A DNA stretch of 64,000 nucleotides, from the NCBI GenBank assembly GCA_910578085.1, contig CAJTPM010000001.1, forward strand, positions 90,176-154,175, read 5' to 3'. A model generated the notes under the pieces. That model ran no database searches, had not been told where the DNA came from, and was given only the letters and a program-made list of their open reading frames with translations. Shown piece by piece: positions 9,673-18,772 of this stretch. This stretch comes from an uncultured Lachnospiraceae bacterium (GTDB lineage Bacteria; Bacillota; Clostridia; Lachnospirales; Lachnospiraceae). The position numbers were made by a program, and so were the translations under genes. Positions within the stretch are counted from its first letter, which is position 1. Every line of letters begins with the position of its first letter.

Positions 9673-10997
9673 TACAGCACCTCAATATTCTCTCGATTGT
9701 TTATGTTTTTCATTGCATTCTTTGTGTCGAATATAAACTGTGCATTTTTCTGAACCATATCATAATCTATATTCTGATGCGCTGTCGTTATCATCACAAG
9801 ATCATAAGATGCTATGATATCCGCAGATATTTTCTCAATACTTTTCTGGCTTATGCCAAACATATTTTCAAATTCCGGTACATATGGATCAAAATAATCA
9901 ACTTCTGCATTTACCTTGCGAAGTTCCTTAATAACATGAATGGCCGGTGATTCTCTATAATCATCAATATCCTGCTTATAGCTCACCCCCAGAAGCAATA
10001 TCTTTGACCCATTGATAGGTTTTTTGAAGCGGTTTAATATATGCATTGCCCGCTTTACACAGTACTCCGGCTGCCCATCATTTATGACCATGGAATTTTC
10101 AATCAATGTCGTATGAAAGCCATATTCTCTTGCTTTCCATGTCAGGTAATACGGATCTAATGGAATACAATGTCCACCAAGGCCCGGTCCCGGATAAAAT
10201 GGTTGGAAACCGTAAGGTTTCGTACTCGCCGCATCGATAACTTCCCATATGGAAATACCCATTTCATTGCATAACCTTCCCATCTCATTAATAAGACCTA
10301 TATTCACATTTCGATAGGTATTTTCCAGAATCTTTTCCATTTCAGAAACTGCCGGGGAAGAAACGGTAAATATTTCACCATCCAAAACTGCCCTGTACAT
10401 TGCAGATATTACCTCAAGTCCATCACCACTACATGCACCGACCACTTTGGGGGTGTTCTTTGTCTTATATATCAAATTTCCAGGATCCACCCGTTCCGGA
10501 CTGAATCCCAGATAAAAATCCTCACCAGTTTTTAGGCCGCTTCCATTCTCCAAAATCGGTCGTATCACCTCTTCTGTTGTTCCTGGATAAGTAGTGGATT
10601 CCAACACCACGATGGCGCCTTTTTTCAAATATTTTGCAATCTCTGTCACAGAATTTTTCACAAATGTGATATTGGGTTCCTGATGCTCATCTAACGGCGT
10701 AGGAACACATATGGCAATAAAATCAACATTTTCAATCCCGGTAAAATCAGTAGTTGCTGACAGCATTCCTTTTTTTACAAGAAGCGCCAGATCGGAATCA
10801 ACCACGTCTCCAATATAATTATGTCCCTGATTCACCATATCAACTTTTTCCTGTTGTATATCAAAGCCAACTGTTTTAAATCCGGCCTTTGCTTTCTCCA
10901 CGGCAAGCGGCAGCCCCACATACCCAAGCCCTACCACACCTGCAACTAATGTCCTGTTATTAATTCTATCTAAAAGCTTCTGTTTCACCTTTTTCAT
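9672..10997 (-). CDS. wbpA: UDP-N-acetylglucosamine 6-dehydrogenase (WbpA-like)
   Basis: This 441-residue nucleotide-sugar dehydrogenase has the NAD-binding motif GLGYVGLPLA (residues 23-32) and the catalytic cysteine Cys278 in GLGGHCIPLDPYYL. The HCIPLDP form and the overall length fit the WbpA/TviB class, which oxidises UDP-GlcNAc to UDP-GlcNAcA. WecC (UDP-ManNAc) is the main alternative. It would start the WbpA-B-E-D-I route whose other members sit nearby. The gene ends at the start of the 2-epimerase and follows the glycosyltransferase by six bases, which indicates co-transcription. Confidence 0.88.
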   Translation of the reverse strand: MKKVKQKLLDRINNRTLVAGVVGLGYVGLPLAVEKAKAGFKTVGFDIQQEKVDMVNQGHNYIGDVVDSDLALLVKKGMLSATTDFTGIENVDFIAICVPTPLDEHQEPNITFVKNSVTEIAKYLKKGAIVVLESTTYPGTTEEVIRPILENGSGLKTGEDFYLGFSPERVDPGNLIYKTKNTPKVVGACSGDGLEVISAMYRAVLDGEIFTVSSPAVSEMEKILENTYRNVNIGLINEMGRLCNEMGISIWEVIDAASTKPYGFQPFYPGPGLGGHCIPLDPYYLTWKAREYGFHTTLIENSMVINDGQPEYCVKRAMHILNRFKKPINGSKILLLGVSYKQDIDDYRESPAIHVIKELRKVNAEVDYFDPYVPEFENMFGISQKSIEKISADIIASYDLVMITTAHQNIDYDMVQKNAQFIFDTKNAMKNINNRENIEVL

Positions 10998-11003
10998 CCC
11001 TCT

Positions 11004-12098
11004 CTATTCTGTTATCAATGTTCTATATGCCTGTGCCAGATTTTCTACCTGAGTATCCCAATTATATTCTCTTTCCACAGCTGCTCTGGCATTTTCCCCC
11101 ATACGAATACTTTCATCTGGGCAATCCAGAAAATATTTAATCGCCTTCCGTATTTCTTCTACGCTGTTAGCATCTACACAGATTCCACAATCATCTTTTT
11201 CTACAACCATCTTCCATAAAGGAAAATCCGTACAGATAATAGGTGATCCGTTCATCATATATTCAAACATTTTTGTATTTCCAAGAGTTCCACCCTCTTT
11301 AATAGTCTGTATTCCATAATTAACCGCCATTCCAGCTAATGATTCTGATTGCAATCTGTATACATCCTCTTTGCCAAGTTGGCCAACATATTTGACTTTC
11401 CCCCTTCCTTTTTTAATGATCGCATTTATGTACTCCTCATTTCCGGAGCCTGCTATAATGATCTCACAATCCAGTTCAGACACTGCAATCGCTATATTTT
11501 CCAACATCCATTGCGAGTCGCAGCCTCCTGTAAAACATATCTGCCTTTTCTTCTTTATCCCTGCCATACTCTCTTCAAGTTTAGGATAATTTGTCACTAA
11601 AAAAGCATTCTCATTTATTGTCTTAAATAAATCTACTAATTGAGGGGTTGGTGTAATAATCTCCGCAATTTGACGAATTACTCTTTTCTGATATAATGCG
11701 AACAGCTTACTGACTGCTTTCGGAAAAATAAGATACCTTTTGGAATAAATTTGCACTATGGTATGTTCATGGGAATCAAAAATCACTTTCTTTCCCTGCT
11801 TTGACAATTTCACACCAAATCCCATAAGCTCCGGATCATGAAAATGATAAATTTCTGCATTCAGACTTTTTGCCAGTTTATATACTTCTTTTGCTGCACC
11901 TGTCATCCGTTCAAAACGATTTTTTGGTAAATATCCCGTTGAATGTATATATATATCATTCACTATTTCATCCGGTTCTGCATCAGATACTACCAGATGT
12001 ACCTCATACCCTAATTTTCTCAATGTAATGCATTCTTTTTGAAATATTCTCACATCATAACGCTTATGCACACTTGTCATATGACATATTTTTGTCAT
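11004..12098 (-). CDS. glycosyltransferase family 4
   Basis: This 364-residue GT-B glycosyltransferase has an N-terminal acceptor domain beginning MTKICHMTSVHKRYDVRIF and a C-terminal nucleotide-sugar domain. The GT4 signature lies at KEGGTLGNTKMFEYMMNGSPII (E-x7-E pattern, about residues 265-285). No membrane segment was seen, so it acts at the cytoplasmic face on lipid-linked intermediates. The start resembles transferases that sit next to WbpA-like enzymes, so a uronic acid donor is plausible but not shown. Confidence 0.87.
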   Translation of the reverse strand: MTKICHMTSVHKRYDVRIFQKECITLRKLGYEVHLVVSDAEPDEIVNDIYIHSTGYLPKNRFERMTGAAKEVYKLAKSLNAEIYHFHDPELMGFGVKLSKQGKKVIFDSHEHTIVQIYSKRYLIFPKAVSKLFALYQKRVIRQIAEIITPTPQLVDLFKTINENAFLVTNYPKLEESMAGIKKKRQICFTGGCDSQWMLENIAIAVSELDCEIIIAGSGNEEYINAIIKKGRGKVKYVGQLGKEDVYRLQSESLAGMAVNYGIQTIKEGGTLGNTKMFEYMMNGSPIICTDFPLWKMVVEKDDCGICVDANSVEEIRKAIKYFLDCPDESIRMGENARAAVEREYNWDTQVENLAQAYRTLITE

Positions 12099-12133
12099 AA
12101 TTCCGCTCCTTCCTTACTATCAACATTAACTTC

Positions 12134-13438
12134 TTATACTTTCTTTTTATCAGCTTTGTTAATAAGACTTACCAAAAGTGCTATAATCAGTAATCCATGT
12201 GATAACAATGACGAAAAAAATGCTGAATCTGCCAATTCTAATGCGATATATGATGCAATAGACAGACAAAACAGACCATCCAATTCAGATGTACATCTAT
12301 CCAACACCTTAAAAAAAGCAATAATTAATACAGGCATTACAATTACCCCTGCCGCCCCTAAATTCGCATAGGCATCTCCAAACATTCCATTATTAGCTGA
12401 AAAATTATTTGCGTATTCTGCTCCAATAAGCAGTGCAAGGTTAGGGTAAGGCGTAGAAAACCCAAAATGTCTTAAGAAACTCCCTCTGAAATAATCCGGT
12501 GTGCGTAAAAGGAAATAGTCATAATATGCCCAATTAAGATGCGCCGGGGTATACAATGTACGTCTGGTAATATATGATACCAATGAATAGTTTCCTGAAA
12601 TAAGATATACAACATTTCCCAACAATACAACCAGAGTCACACCAAGAAGAATCACTTTATTATCTCGAAGTAACTGTTTTCCAGGAACAATATTAATTAA
12701 AACGACAATAATTCCTGAAAATAAAATACCCTTAGAGCCGTCATACCCAAATGATAAAAGCAATACAAAAAATGAAACAATAACATATATATATCTTTTT
12801 TTATTTGTATAATAGGCAATAGCGACTAATGATGCCGCTCTTGCCCAGCCAAAAAAATACCGCATTATCTTGGGCATAGAATCTGCTTTTGCCTGTGCAC
12901 GCAGTTCGTATACATTTTCCAAACTAAAATTTAAATGAAAATTTGCATATTTCCCCGAAACTCCTATAATAATAAACCATGCTGCTATAATAGCCATCCA
13001 AAAAAATAACTTTAACGCAGTATTATTATTCCTCATTTTATAAGCTGTAAGCTTCAGTTTTCCGCTACTACCTAACCAATTAAATAGCAATATATTTAGC
13101 CAGTAAATAATATTGAGTAAAATAAATCTACATGGAAAATGCCCAAAGCGGATAAGCGATGTGAAGGGTACATAAACAATCAAATATAGCAATGCAATTA
13201 TTTTTGAAGAAATATTAGATTCAGTTTTGATAAAACAATAACCTGATGCCATGATACCTGTTATCAGACATAAATATGAAATCCAGAAAAATACATCAGT
13301 TTGGGCATTATAATATCCCATATAATCATAGTATCGAACGACTATACAACGATATCCCCAATCTAATACTATTCTATATGCAAATATTAATATAAAATAT
13401 AATATAAATTGTTTTAAATTTACTAAACTTATCTTCAT
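12134..13438 (-). CDS. oligosaccharide repeat-unit polymerase (Wzy-like)
   Basis: This is a 434-residue polytopic membrane protein with about 10-12 hydrophobic segments. A large extracytoplasmic loop lies around residues 270-350 and contains RTPDYFRGSFLRHFGF, the usual layout of Wzy polymerases. The gene is strongly AT-rich compared with its neighbours, as is common for Wzy. It is the only polymerase candidate in the locus and would join repeat units on the outer face after flipping. Sequence conservation in this family is too low to name a linkage. Confidence 0.8.
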   Translation of the reverse strand: MKISLVNLKQFILYFILIFAYRIVLDWGYRCIVVRYYDYMGYYNAQTDVFFWISYLCLITGIMASGYCFIKTESNISSKIIALLYLIVYVPFTSLIRFGHFPCRFILLNIIYWLNILLFNWLGSSGKLKLTAYKMRNNNTALKLFFWMAIIAAWFIIIGVSGKYANFHLNFSLENVYELRAQAKADSMPKIMRYFFGWARAASLVAIAYYTNKKRYIYVIVSFFVLLLSFGYDGSKGILFSGIIVVLINIVPGKQLLRDNKVILLGVTLVVLLGNVVYLISGNYSLVSYITRRTLYTPAHLNWAYYDYFLLRTPDYFRGSFLRHFGFSTPYPNLALLIGAEYANNFSANNGMFGDAYANLGAAGVIVMPVLIIAFFKVLDRCTSELDGLFCLSIASYIALELADSAFFSSLLSHGLLIIALLVSLINKADKKKV

Positions 13439-13457
13439 AATTTACTTTTATATATTT

Positions 13458-14531
13458 TTAGAATCTCCCAACAAAATCCATCGTAGAACACTCTTCCAAT
13501 GGCAGTTTTACAGTTTTTCCCTCTGCCGCAGATTTATAGATTGCCAATACCAGTTCCAATGCCCTCTTTCCGGCTTCCGCATCCACCACAAGCTCTTCTG
13601 TTCCTTCTATTGCGGCAATCACATTCCTGTACAGCTTGCTGTGACCAAAACCGTACACATTGGGCGGATTCTCCGCACACTCCCGCTTTACCTGTTCCTC
13701 ATCTCCAAAATGGTCCGAGAACTTCCACTCCTCAATGATATTCACGGATTCTCCCCCAGCCTTTACCGTTCCTTTTTCTCCAAAAATATAAAGGGTTTCC
13801 TCCAGATTCTTCGGATAAATATCTGTAGTCCCCTCTACAATACCGTAAGCCCCGTTCTTAAATTTCACCACCGCTATGCCAAGATCTTCCGCTTCGATAT
13901 AGGGATGAATCAAACGATCCGTCATACCGAAAACTGTATCAACCTCATCCCCCATCATCCAACGTAAAAGATCAATGTCATGAATACACTGGTTCATCAA
14001 AGCGCCACCATCCTGTTCCCACGTTCCGCGCCAGGATGCCCTGTCATAGTATTCATGATCTCTGGCCCATCGAATATGCGCCGTTCCATAAAGGAGTTTA
14101 CCGAATCTGTTTCTTTCAAGAGCTTTCCTAATTTCCACAATACTTTTATTAAAACGGTTCTGATGACAGGCGCAGACCTTCACTCCTTTCTCTTTACCCT
14201 TTTTAATGATAGCTTCTGCATCTGCAATGGAAAGGGCAATGGGCTTTTCAATAATCAGATTACACCCTGCATCTATACAATCCAGAGCAATCTGCGCATG
14301 CTTTCCGGATTCTGTGGCTATTGCCACAAGCTCAGGCTTCTCCTTCTCTAACATCTCTTTGTAGTTTTCATAAATCCTAATATTCTGTTCCCGCAGATCA
14401 TGTTTGATGATCTTATCCTCTGCATTTTCTTTCACAATGTCACAGAATGCCACAATTTCCAATCCATTGTTTATCGCAGATACAACATGGTTATTTGATA
14501 TCCTACCACAGCCTATCAATGCATATTTCAT
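13458..14531 (-). CDS. Gfo/Idh/MocA oxidoreductase (WbpB-like)
   Basis: This 357-residue NAD-dependent oxidoreductase has the Rossmann motif IGCGRISNNH (residues 6-15) and the family EKP motif at residues 95-97. The segment GGALMNQCIHDIDLLRWMMG is typical of WbpB-type sugar oxidases. In the WbpA pathway WbpB oxidises C3 of UDP-GlcNAcA to the 3-keto sugar, which the aminotransferase then uses. Context strongly supports this role. The gene lies 19 bp after the polymerase start and 50 bp before the acyltransferase end. Confidence 0.88.
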   Translation of the reverse strand: MKYALIGCGRISNNHVVSAINNGLEIVAFCDIVKENAEDKIIKHDLREQNIRIYENYKEMLEKEKPELVAIATESGKHAQIALDCIDAGCNLIIEKPIALSIADAEAIIKKGKEKGVKVCACHQNRFNKSIVEIRKALERNRFGKLLYGTAHIRWARDHEYYDRASWRGTWEQDGGALMNQCIHDIDLLRWMMGDEVDTVFGMTDRLIHPYIEAEDLGIAVVKFKNGAYGIVEGTTDIYPKNLEETLYIFGEKGTVKAGGESVNIIEEWKFSDHFGDEEQVKRECAENPPNVYGFGHSKLYRNVIAAIEGTEELVVDAEAGKRALELVLAIYKSAAEGKTVKLPLEECSTMDFVGRF

Positions 14532-14581
14532 CTCTTTCTTCCTCCTGCTTTTATCTTTATATACTTTAAAAACTTCCTGCC

Positions 14582-15262
14582 TCAGTCTTCAACATTCCGA
14601 ATAATCTTTGCCGGAATACCCATCACAACTTTTCCATCCGGCACATCCTTCGTGACTACAGATCCTGCGCCGACAAGAGCATTTTCTCCGACCATAACGG
14701 CCGGAAGCAGATTCGCCGCCGCTCCGATGGTAGCTCCACGCTTTATATAGGGGCCTTTTTCCCGTTCGTCACTGTACTCGCCTTTTCCTATCAGATTGTC
14801 ATTGGTAGTAGCAACCTGCACACTAATAAATACATGATCCTCTATGACCATATTTCCGGTAATGTGGGTATTATCCATAATCTTTGTGGAATCCCCAACC
14901 ATAGTGTTATAATTAACACTGACATTTCTAGCAATGATGCAGCCATCGCCAATGCGACAGCCTTCCCTGATTGATGCATTATCGCCAACGAGAGTACCTG
15001 CGCCGATTACCACATCCGTATATATAACCGCTCCGGGAGAAATAACCGAATTTTTTCCAATAACCGTTTTTTTGTACCCTTTCTGTACTTTTCGCTTAGA
15101 GGTACTTGCTGATTTAGGAAGTCTGCCAATTACCGCGTGATCCATTACTTCAGCACCGTCTTCAATCACTACACCAGGGTAAATAACCACATAGTCATTG
15201 ATAACTGCATGTTCAGACACCATTGCCCCTTCGTATATAACCGCTGTTTTACTAATCGCCAT
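14582..15262 (-). CDS. left-handed beta-helix (hexapeptide repeat) acyltransferase
   Basis: The protein has 226 residues from the ATG at 15262, which is preceded by AAGGAG at good spacing; earlier in-frame residues are rejected for that reason. Nearly the whole chain is hexapeptide repeats, with a loop containing DEREKGPYIKRGATIGA and the typical end GAGSVVTKDVPDGKVVMGIPAK. It is a second hexapeptide acyltransferase beside the frameshifted WbpD-like gene, so it may acylate another amino sugar or substitute for WbpD. The donor could be acetyl-CoA or, given the neighbouring MaoC hydratase, a 3-hydroxyacyl-CoA; the latter is speculation. Confidence 0.85.
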   Translation of the reverse strand: MAISKTAVIYEGAMVSEHAVINDYVVIYPGVVIEDGAEVMDHAVIGRLPKSASTSKRKVQKGYKKTVIGKNSVISPGAVIYTDVVIGAGTLVGDNASIREGCRIGDGCIIARNVSVNYNTMVGDSTKIMDNTHITGNMVIEDHVFISVQVATTNDNLIGKGEYSDEREKGPYIKRGATIGAAANLLPAVMVGENALVGAGSVVTKDVPDGKVVMGIPAKIIRNVED

Positions 15263-15323
15263 CTCATTCTCCTTTTTAATTGATGGCAATCCTATAGTCT
15301 TAATTTATACAATGAACATTATT

Positions 15324-15901
15324 TTATCGATTTCCTGTGATAAAGTCATATGTACATCCACAAATATCACAAACTTCTCCCTCTCTCAGAATATTACCGC
15401 ATTTACAAACATTTCCTTTCATCTCAGCAGGGTTTCCAAAAAACAGCGTATAATCAGGAATATCTTTTGTTACTACACTCCCCGCACCAACCATTGCATA
15501 CTGTCCTATTGTATGACCACATAGTATCGTCGCATTTGCCCCAATGGTAGCTCCCCGTTTTATCAATGTTGGATGGAATTCTGATTTTTTGTTAATGAAG
15601 CTTCGTGGATTTAGCACATTCGTAAACACACAGGATGGGCCGATAAAAACATCATCTTCAATGATAACGCCAGTATAGACTGCCACATTATTTTTAATCG
15701 TAACTTGGTTGCCAATAGAAACATTCTTCTCAATAAAGGCATTTGCTCCTATCTTGCAATCCCTTCCTATCCGAACATCCTCCTGTATAACCACATGCTG
15801 CCACACCACAGTACCCCCCCGAAATTTTCCATAGAGTTTTGTACTATAGCTGTCGGATGTACATAAATTTGCTTTGTATTTTCTAAATTACTGTTTTTCA
15901 T
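15324..15901 (-). CDS. WbpD-like UDP-3-amino-sugar N-acetyltransferase, split by a frameshift in a G7 tract
   Basis: The downstream part (15324-15809, about 161 residues) has hexapeptide repeats and ends GAGSVVTKDIPDYTLFFGNPAE, as in WbpD. That frame has no ATG start. A good start exists at 15901 (ATG preceded by AAAGGTG). It encodes MKNSNLENTKQIYVHPTAIV..., which is the expected first coil of WbpD-like enzymes. This frame leaves the body frame at seven G residues (plus-strand C run 15814-15820) and stops after 44 codons. One extra G, or two fewer, would give an unbroken protein of about 192 residues. The cause could be a phase-variable tract, a true mutation or a sequencing error. A GTG at 15809 might start a protein lacking the first coil. 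Confidence 0.8.
15814..15820 (-). repeat. G7 homopolymer tract at the frameshift of the WbpD-like gene
   Basis: Seven consecutive G residues on the coding strand mark the exact point where the N-terminal and main reading frames of the acetyltransferase part. Homopolymeric G tracts inside coding regions are known slipped-strand switches in surface-structure genes of other bacteria. A tract of seven is short for this mechanism, so assembly error must be considered. Confidence 0.75.
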
Positions 15902-15927
15902 ATTAATCACCTTTGAAAAATTATAGT

Positions 15928-16344
15928 TCAGATCTTCACTTCTGTGCTATTTGTATACTTTATAACTGCATAACCTTCAACTACTTTTTTCCCAGTCTCA
16001 TTTTCCGCATTTGTCTGCAATTTATAGATTCCTTTTTCAGACTGCAGAACTTCTTCAACCATGACCATAATTGTAATTTTCTCCCCCTCGTACACAGGCT
16101 TTAAGAATTTTAAATTCTGTTCGAGATATATGGTTCCTTCCCCAGGAAATACTGTCCCCAATGTTGTACTTATCAAAGAACCTACCAGCATACCATGTGC
16201 AATCTGTTTCTCAAACCCTTTAGCAAGAGCAGCTTCTTTATTTATATGGATTGGGTTTGTATCCCCTACTACATCTGCATAATTCCTAATATCTTCTGCA
16301 GTAATAACTTTTGTAAAACTGCCATTCTGTCCTTTTCTCAGCAT
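15928..16344 (-). CDS. MaoC-like (R)-specific enoyl-CoA hydratase
   Basis: This hot-dog fold hydratase has about 138 residues from the ATG at 16344; a GTG at 16353 is the alternative. The hydratase motif D-x4-H appears as GDTNPIH near residue 30, followed by KQIAHGMLVGSL, as in PhaJ-type enzymes. These hydrate trans-2-enoyl-CoA to (R)-3-hydroxyacyl-CoA. Such an enzyme is unexpected between an aminotransferase and an acetyltransferase of a sugar pathway. It overlaps the end of the aminotransferase gene by a few bases, so it is a true operon member. It may supply (R)-3-hydroxybutyryl-CoA for N-acylating an amino sugar, which is inference. Confidence 0.88.
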   Translation of the reverse strand: MLRKGQNGSFTKVITAEDIRNYADVVGDTNPIHINKEAALAKGFEKQIAHGMLVGSLISTTLGTVFPGEGTIYLEQNLKFLKPVYEGEKITIMVMVEEVLQSEKGIYKLQTNAENETGKKVVEGYAVIKYTNSTEVKI

Positions 16345-17516
16345 CCTTCCCACCCGTTCACAGCCTCTATCACCTGATCGATCTCCTCCTGCGTCAGCTC
16401 CGGAAACATCGGCAGCACTAACGTGTGCTCCGCCACATACTCCGCATTCGGAAAATCACCATGTTTATATCCCAGTTTTTCAAATACCTTCTGTTCATGG
16501 AACGGCACAGGGAAATAGACGCCGCTCTTAATACCTCTCTCCTCCAGATATCTTCTGAACTCATCCCGCCTTTTCACCGCAACTGCATACACATAATAAA
16601 TATGCCTGTTTCCCTCCGCAGTGACAGGCTTACAAACTGCCGGATTGGTGATCCCTTCATCATACTCTCCCGCAATCTTCCTTCTTCTCTCATTCCAGCT
16701 GTCCAGATAAGGCAGCTTCACCTGCAGGATCCCGGCCTGCAGTGCATCCAGCCTCGAATTATATCCATCTATAAAGTTAAAGTACTTCGGCAGGTTCCCG
16801 CCGAAATCCACCGCTTCCTCCGATACTTCCACATGGTTCTGTATCCCATAGGTATATAACGCATCCAGCCCGCTCCCATGGGCCCGCATTGCCCTGCACT
16901 GTCTGTAAATACTTTCATCGTCTGTGAGGATCATTCCACCGTCTCCGGCACACCCAAGGTTTTTGGTCGGAAAAAAAGAGACGCACCCTGCATCTCCCAT
17001 ACTTCCTGCTTTCCTTCCCTTATATTCCGCCCCGGCTGCCTGGGCCGTGTCCTCTATCACTTTCAGTCCATGCGCTTTGGCGATCCGGTTGATCTCATCC
17101 ATATCCGCACACTGGCCATACAGATGTACCGCAATGACTGCCTTTGTCTTACCTGTTATCTTTTTTTCGATCTCAGCAGGATCGATCACATAAGTATCCT
17201 TCCTGCAGTCCGCAAAGACCGGCACCGCCCCGGCTGCAACGATCGCCTCCGCTGTCGCGATAAAACTCATATCCGTTGTAATGACTTCATCTCCCTGCTT
17301 TATCCCGCATGCCTTCAATGCGATCACCAGGGCATCCGACCCGTTTCCAACGCCAACGGCATATTTTACGCCGCAGTACTCAGCAAATGCCCGTTCAAAC
17401 TCCTCCACCGGCTTTCCCAGTATATACTGTCCGCTGTGAAGCACTTCCAGTGCTGCCGCATCCAGCTCTTTTCTTATTGATTTGTATTGTCTTGTAACAT
17501 TCATTACCGGTATCAT
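16338..17516 (-). CDS. DegT/DnrJ/EryC1 aminotransferase (WbpE-like)
   Basis: This is a PLP-dependent sugar aminotransferase of 392 residues from the ATG at 17516, chosen because it overlaps the upstream stop as ATGA and yields the typical start MIPVMNVTRQY. The PLP lysine is Lys185 in FFPTKNLGCAGDGGM, and VGNGSDAL sits at residues 56-63. WbpE aminates the C3 keto group produced by WbpB, using glutamate as donor. The presence of WbpA-, B-, D- and I-like genes supports that assignment over other DegT functions. Confidence 0.88.
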   Translation of the reverse strand: MIPVMNVTRQYKSIRKELDAAALEVLHSGQYILGKPVEEFERAFAEYCGVKYAVGVGNGSDALVIALKACGIKQGDEVITTDMSFIATAEAIVAAGAVPVFADCRKDTYVIDPAEIEKKITGKTKAVIAVHLYGQCADMDEINRIAKAHGLKVIEDTAQAAGAEYKGRKAGSMGDAGCVSFFPTKNLGCAGDGGMILTDDESIYRQCRAMRAHGSGLDALYTYGIQNHVEVSEEAVDFGGNLPKYFNFIDGYNSRLDALQAGILQVKLPYLDSWNERRRKIAGEYDEGITNPAVCKPVTAEGNRHIYYVYAVAVKRRDEFRRYLEERGIKSGVYFPVPFHEQKVFEKLGYKHGDFPNAEYVAEHTLVLPMFPELTQEEIDQVIEAVNGWEGC

Positions 17517-18772
17517 TTTACATTTCCTCTTTGGTATTCTGCAATTATACGACATAAATAATTTTCAAAATCTTTATTTATCTTATCTGAGTTAAATTTC
17601 TCTTCAAAAAGACATTTGGCATTTATTGCCATAGAATTTCTATCCTCTAAATTCAAATACATCCTCTCGATCTTCTCCGCACAATCTTCAACATCCCCCT
17701 CTCTATATGTCAATCCTGCGGAGTATTCTGTAATGAGCTGATTGGTAAGCCCTTTTAATGAATTCAAAATCGGAAGTCCACCAGACATATACTGAATTGC
17801 CTTGTTACTTATTGTGTCAAAAAATCCTTCCGTATTAATTAAACTGTATACACCAACCTTACATATCTGCATAGCCGTTTCCATTTGGTAACCATTCAAA
17901 TATCCCGCAAAAATAATTGATTTGGATCCTCCCGCAATTTCCATCAACTTTTTCTTACTATCTCCTTCTCCTCCTATAATTAATCTGATATCAGGATATT
18001 TTTGTTCCAGTCTTTGTACTGCTTTGATACATGTATCCAAGTCCAACCCGGAATTTCTAAGCGATCCCCAAAAACACATGTTCCAGGTACAAGATGTCAC
18101 TCCCCTCCCTCTCCACCAGGATAAGCACTCCTTTTTATCCCTTTCAGATAAATCATTCACTCTAGTCCCTATATTTATAGCACGATCAAATTGTGCCGGT
18201 GTTCTTCCTGCATAATTACAAGCCCATCTCAATGCATGATCCTGGACAGCTGTGATGCCAGCAGCCTCAGAAAATAATCTGGCTGCCTGTTTTTTTAAAA
18301 AATACAAAAAAATTTTAGATGTTTTCCATGGAAAATATGGTTCAAAAGTATCTGGCCACAAATCCCTTGCATCAAGTACTACCGGAATATGATTCTTTTT
18401 TCCGAATTCTATTGCCGCATTTGCTAATGATGCTGGCGGCCAGGCACACAAAATAATATCCGGCCTCATTTTCTTTTCCGCATACTTTTTAAACTCACAT
18501 GTAAGCTTCTTATAAAACAAAATTCTTTGAAATGATACATTTTTTTTATATATGATAGACGAATGCAAAAATATAACTACCTCATGACTGTTTATTTTTT
18601 TCTGCGTATGCTTATTATAATAAAGTTTCTTATCTCCATGTGAATATGTTGACTTCCACCAAATAACCTCATGTCCATTCTTTGATAGATACTCCGCTAA
18701 GCTTCCCGTCCTCCCAAGTTGTTCTCTCTTAAAAGGCATCGGTTCTGCTATTTTTATAAGCCAAACTCTCAT
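17513..18772 (-). CDS. glycosyltransferase (WbuB-like, GT4)
   Basis: This 419-residue GT-B glycosyltransferase resembles WbuB-like amino-sugar transferases. It begins MRVWLIKIAEPMPF and carries VVLDARDLWPDTFEPYFPW near residue 135, both typical of that group. The C-terminal donor domain has SNKAIQYMSGGLPILNS. Its first 44 bases overlap the end of the upstream PglD-like gene, and its stop overlaps the next start as ATGA, so coupling is tight on both sides. It probably adds the second sugar of the repeat unit onto the priming sugar. Confidence 0.88.
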   Translation of the reverse strand: MRVWLIKIAEPMPFKREQLGRTGSLAEYLSKNGHEVIWWKSTYSHGDKKLYYNKHTQKKINSHEVVIFLHSSIIYKKNVSFQRILFYKKLTCEFKKYAEKKMRPDIILCAWPPASLANAAIEFGKKNHIPVVLDARDLWPDTFEPYFPWKTSKIFLYFLKKQAARLFSEAAGITAVQDHALRWACNYAGRTPAQFDRAINIGTRVNDLSERDKKECLSWWRGRGVTSCTWNMCFWGSLRNSGLDLDTCIKAVQRLEQKYPDIRLIIGGEGDSKKKLMEIAGGSKSIIFAGYLNGYQMETAMQICKVGVYSLINTEGFFDTISNKAIQYMSGGLPILNSLKGLTNQLITEYSAGLTYREGDVEDCAEKIERMYLNLEDRNSMAINAKCLFEEKFNSDKINKDFENYLCRIIAEYQRGNVK

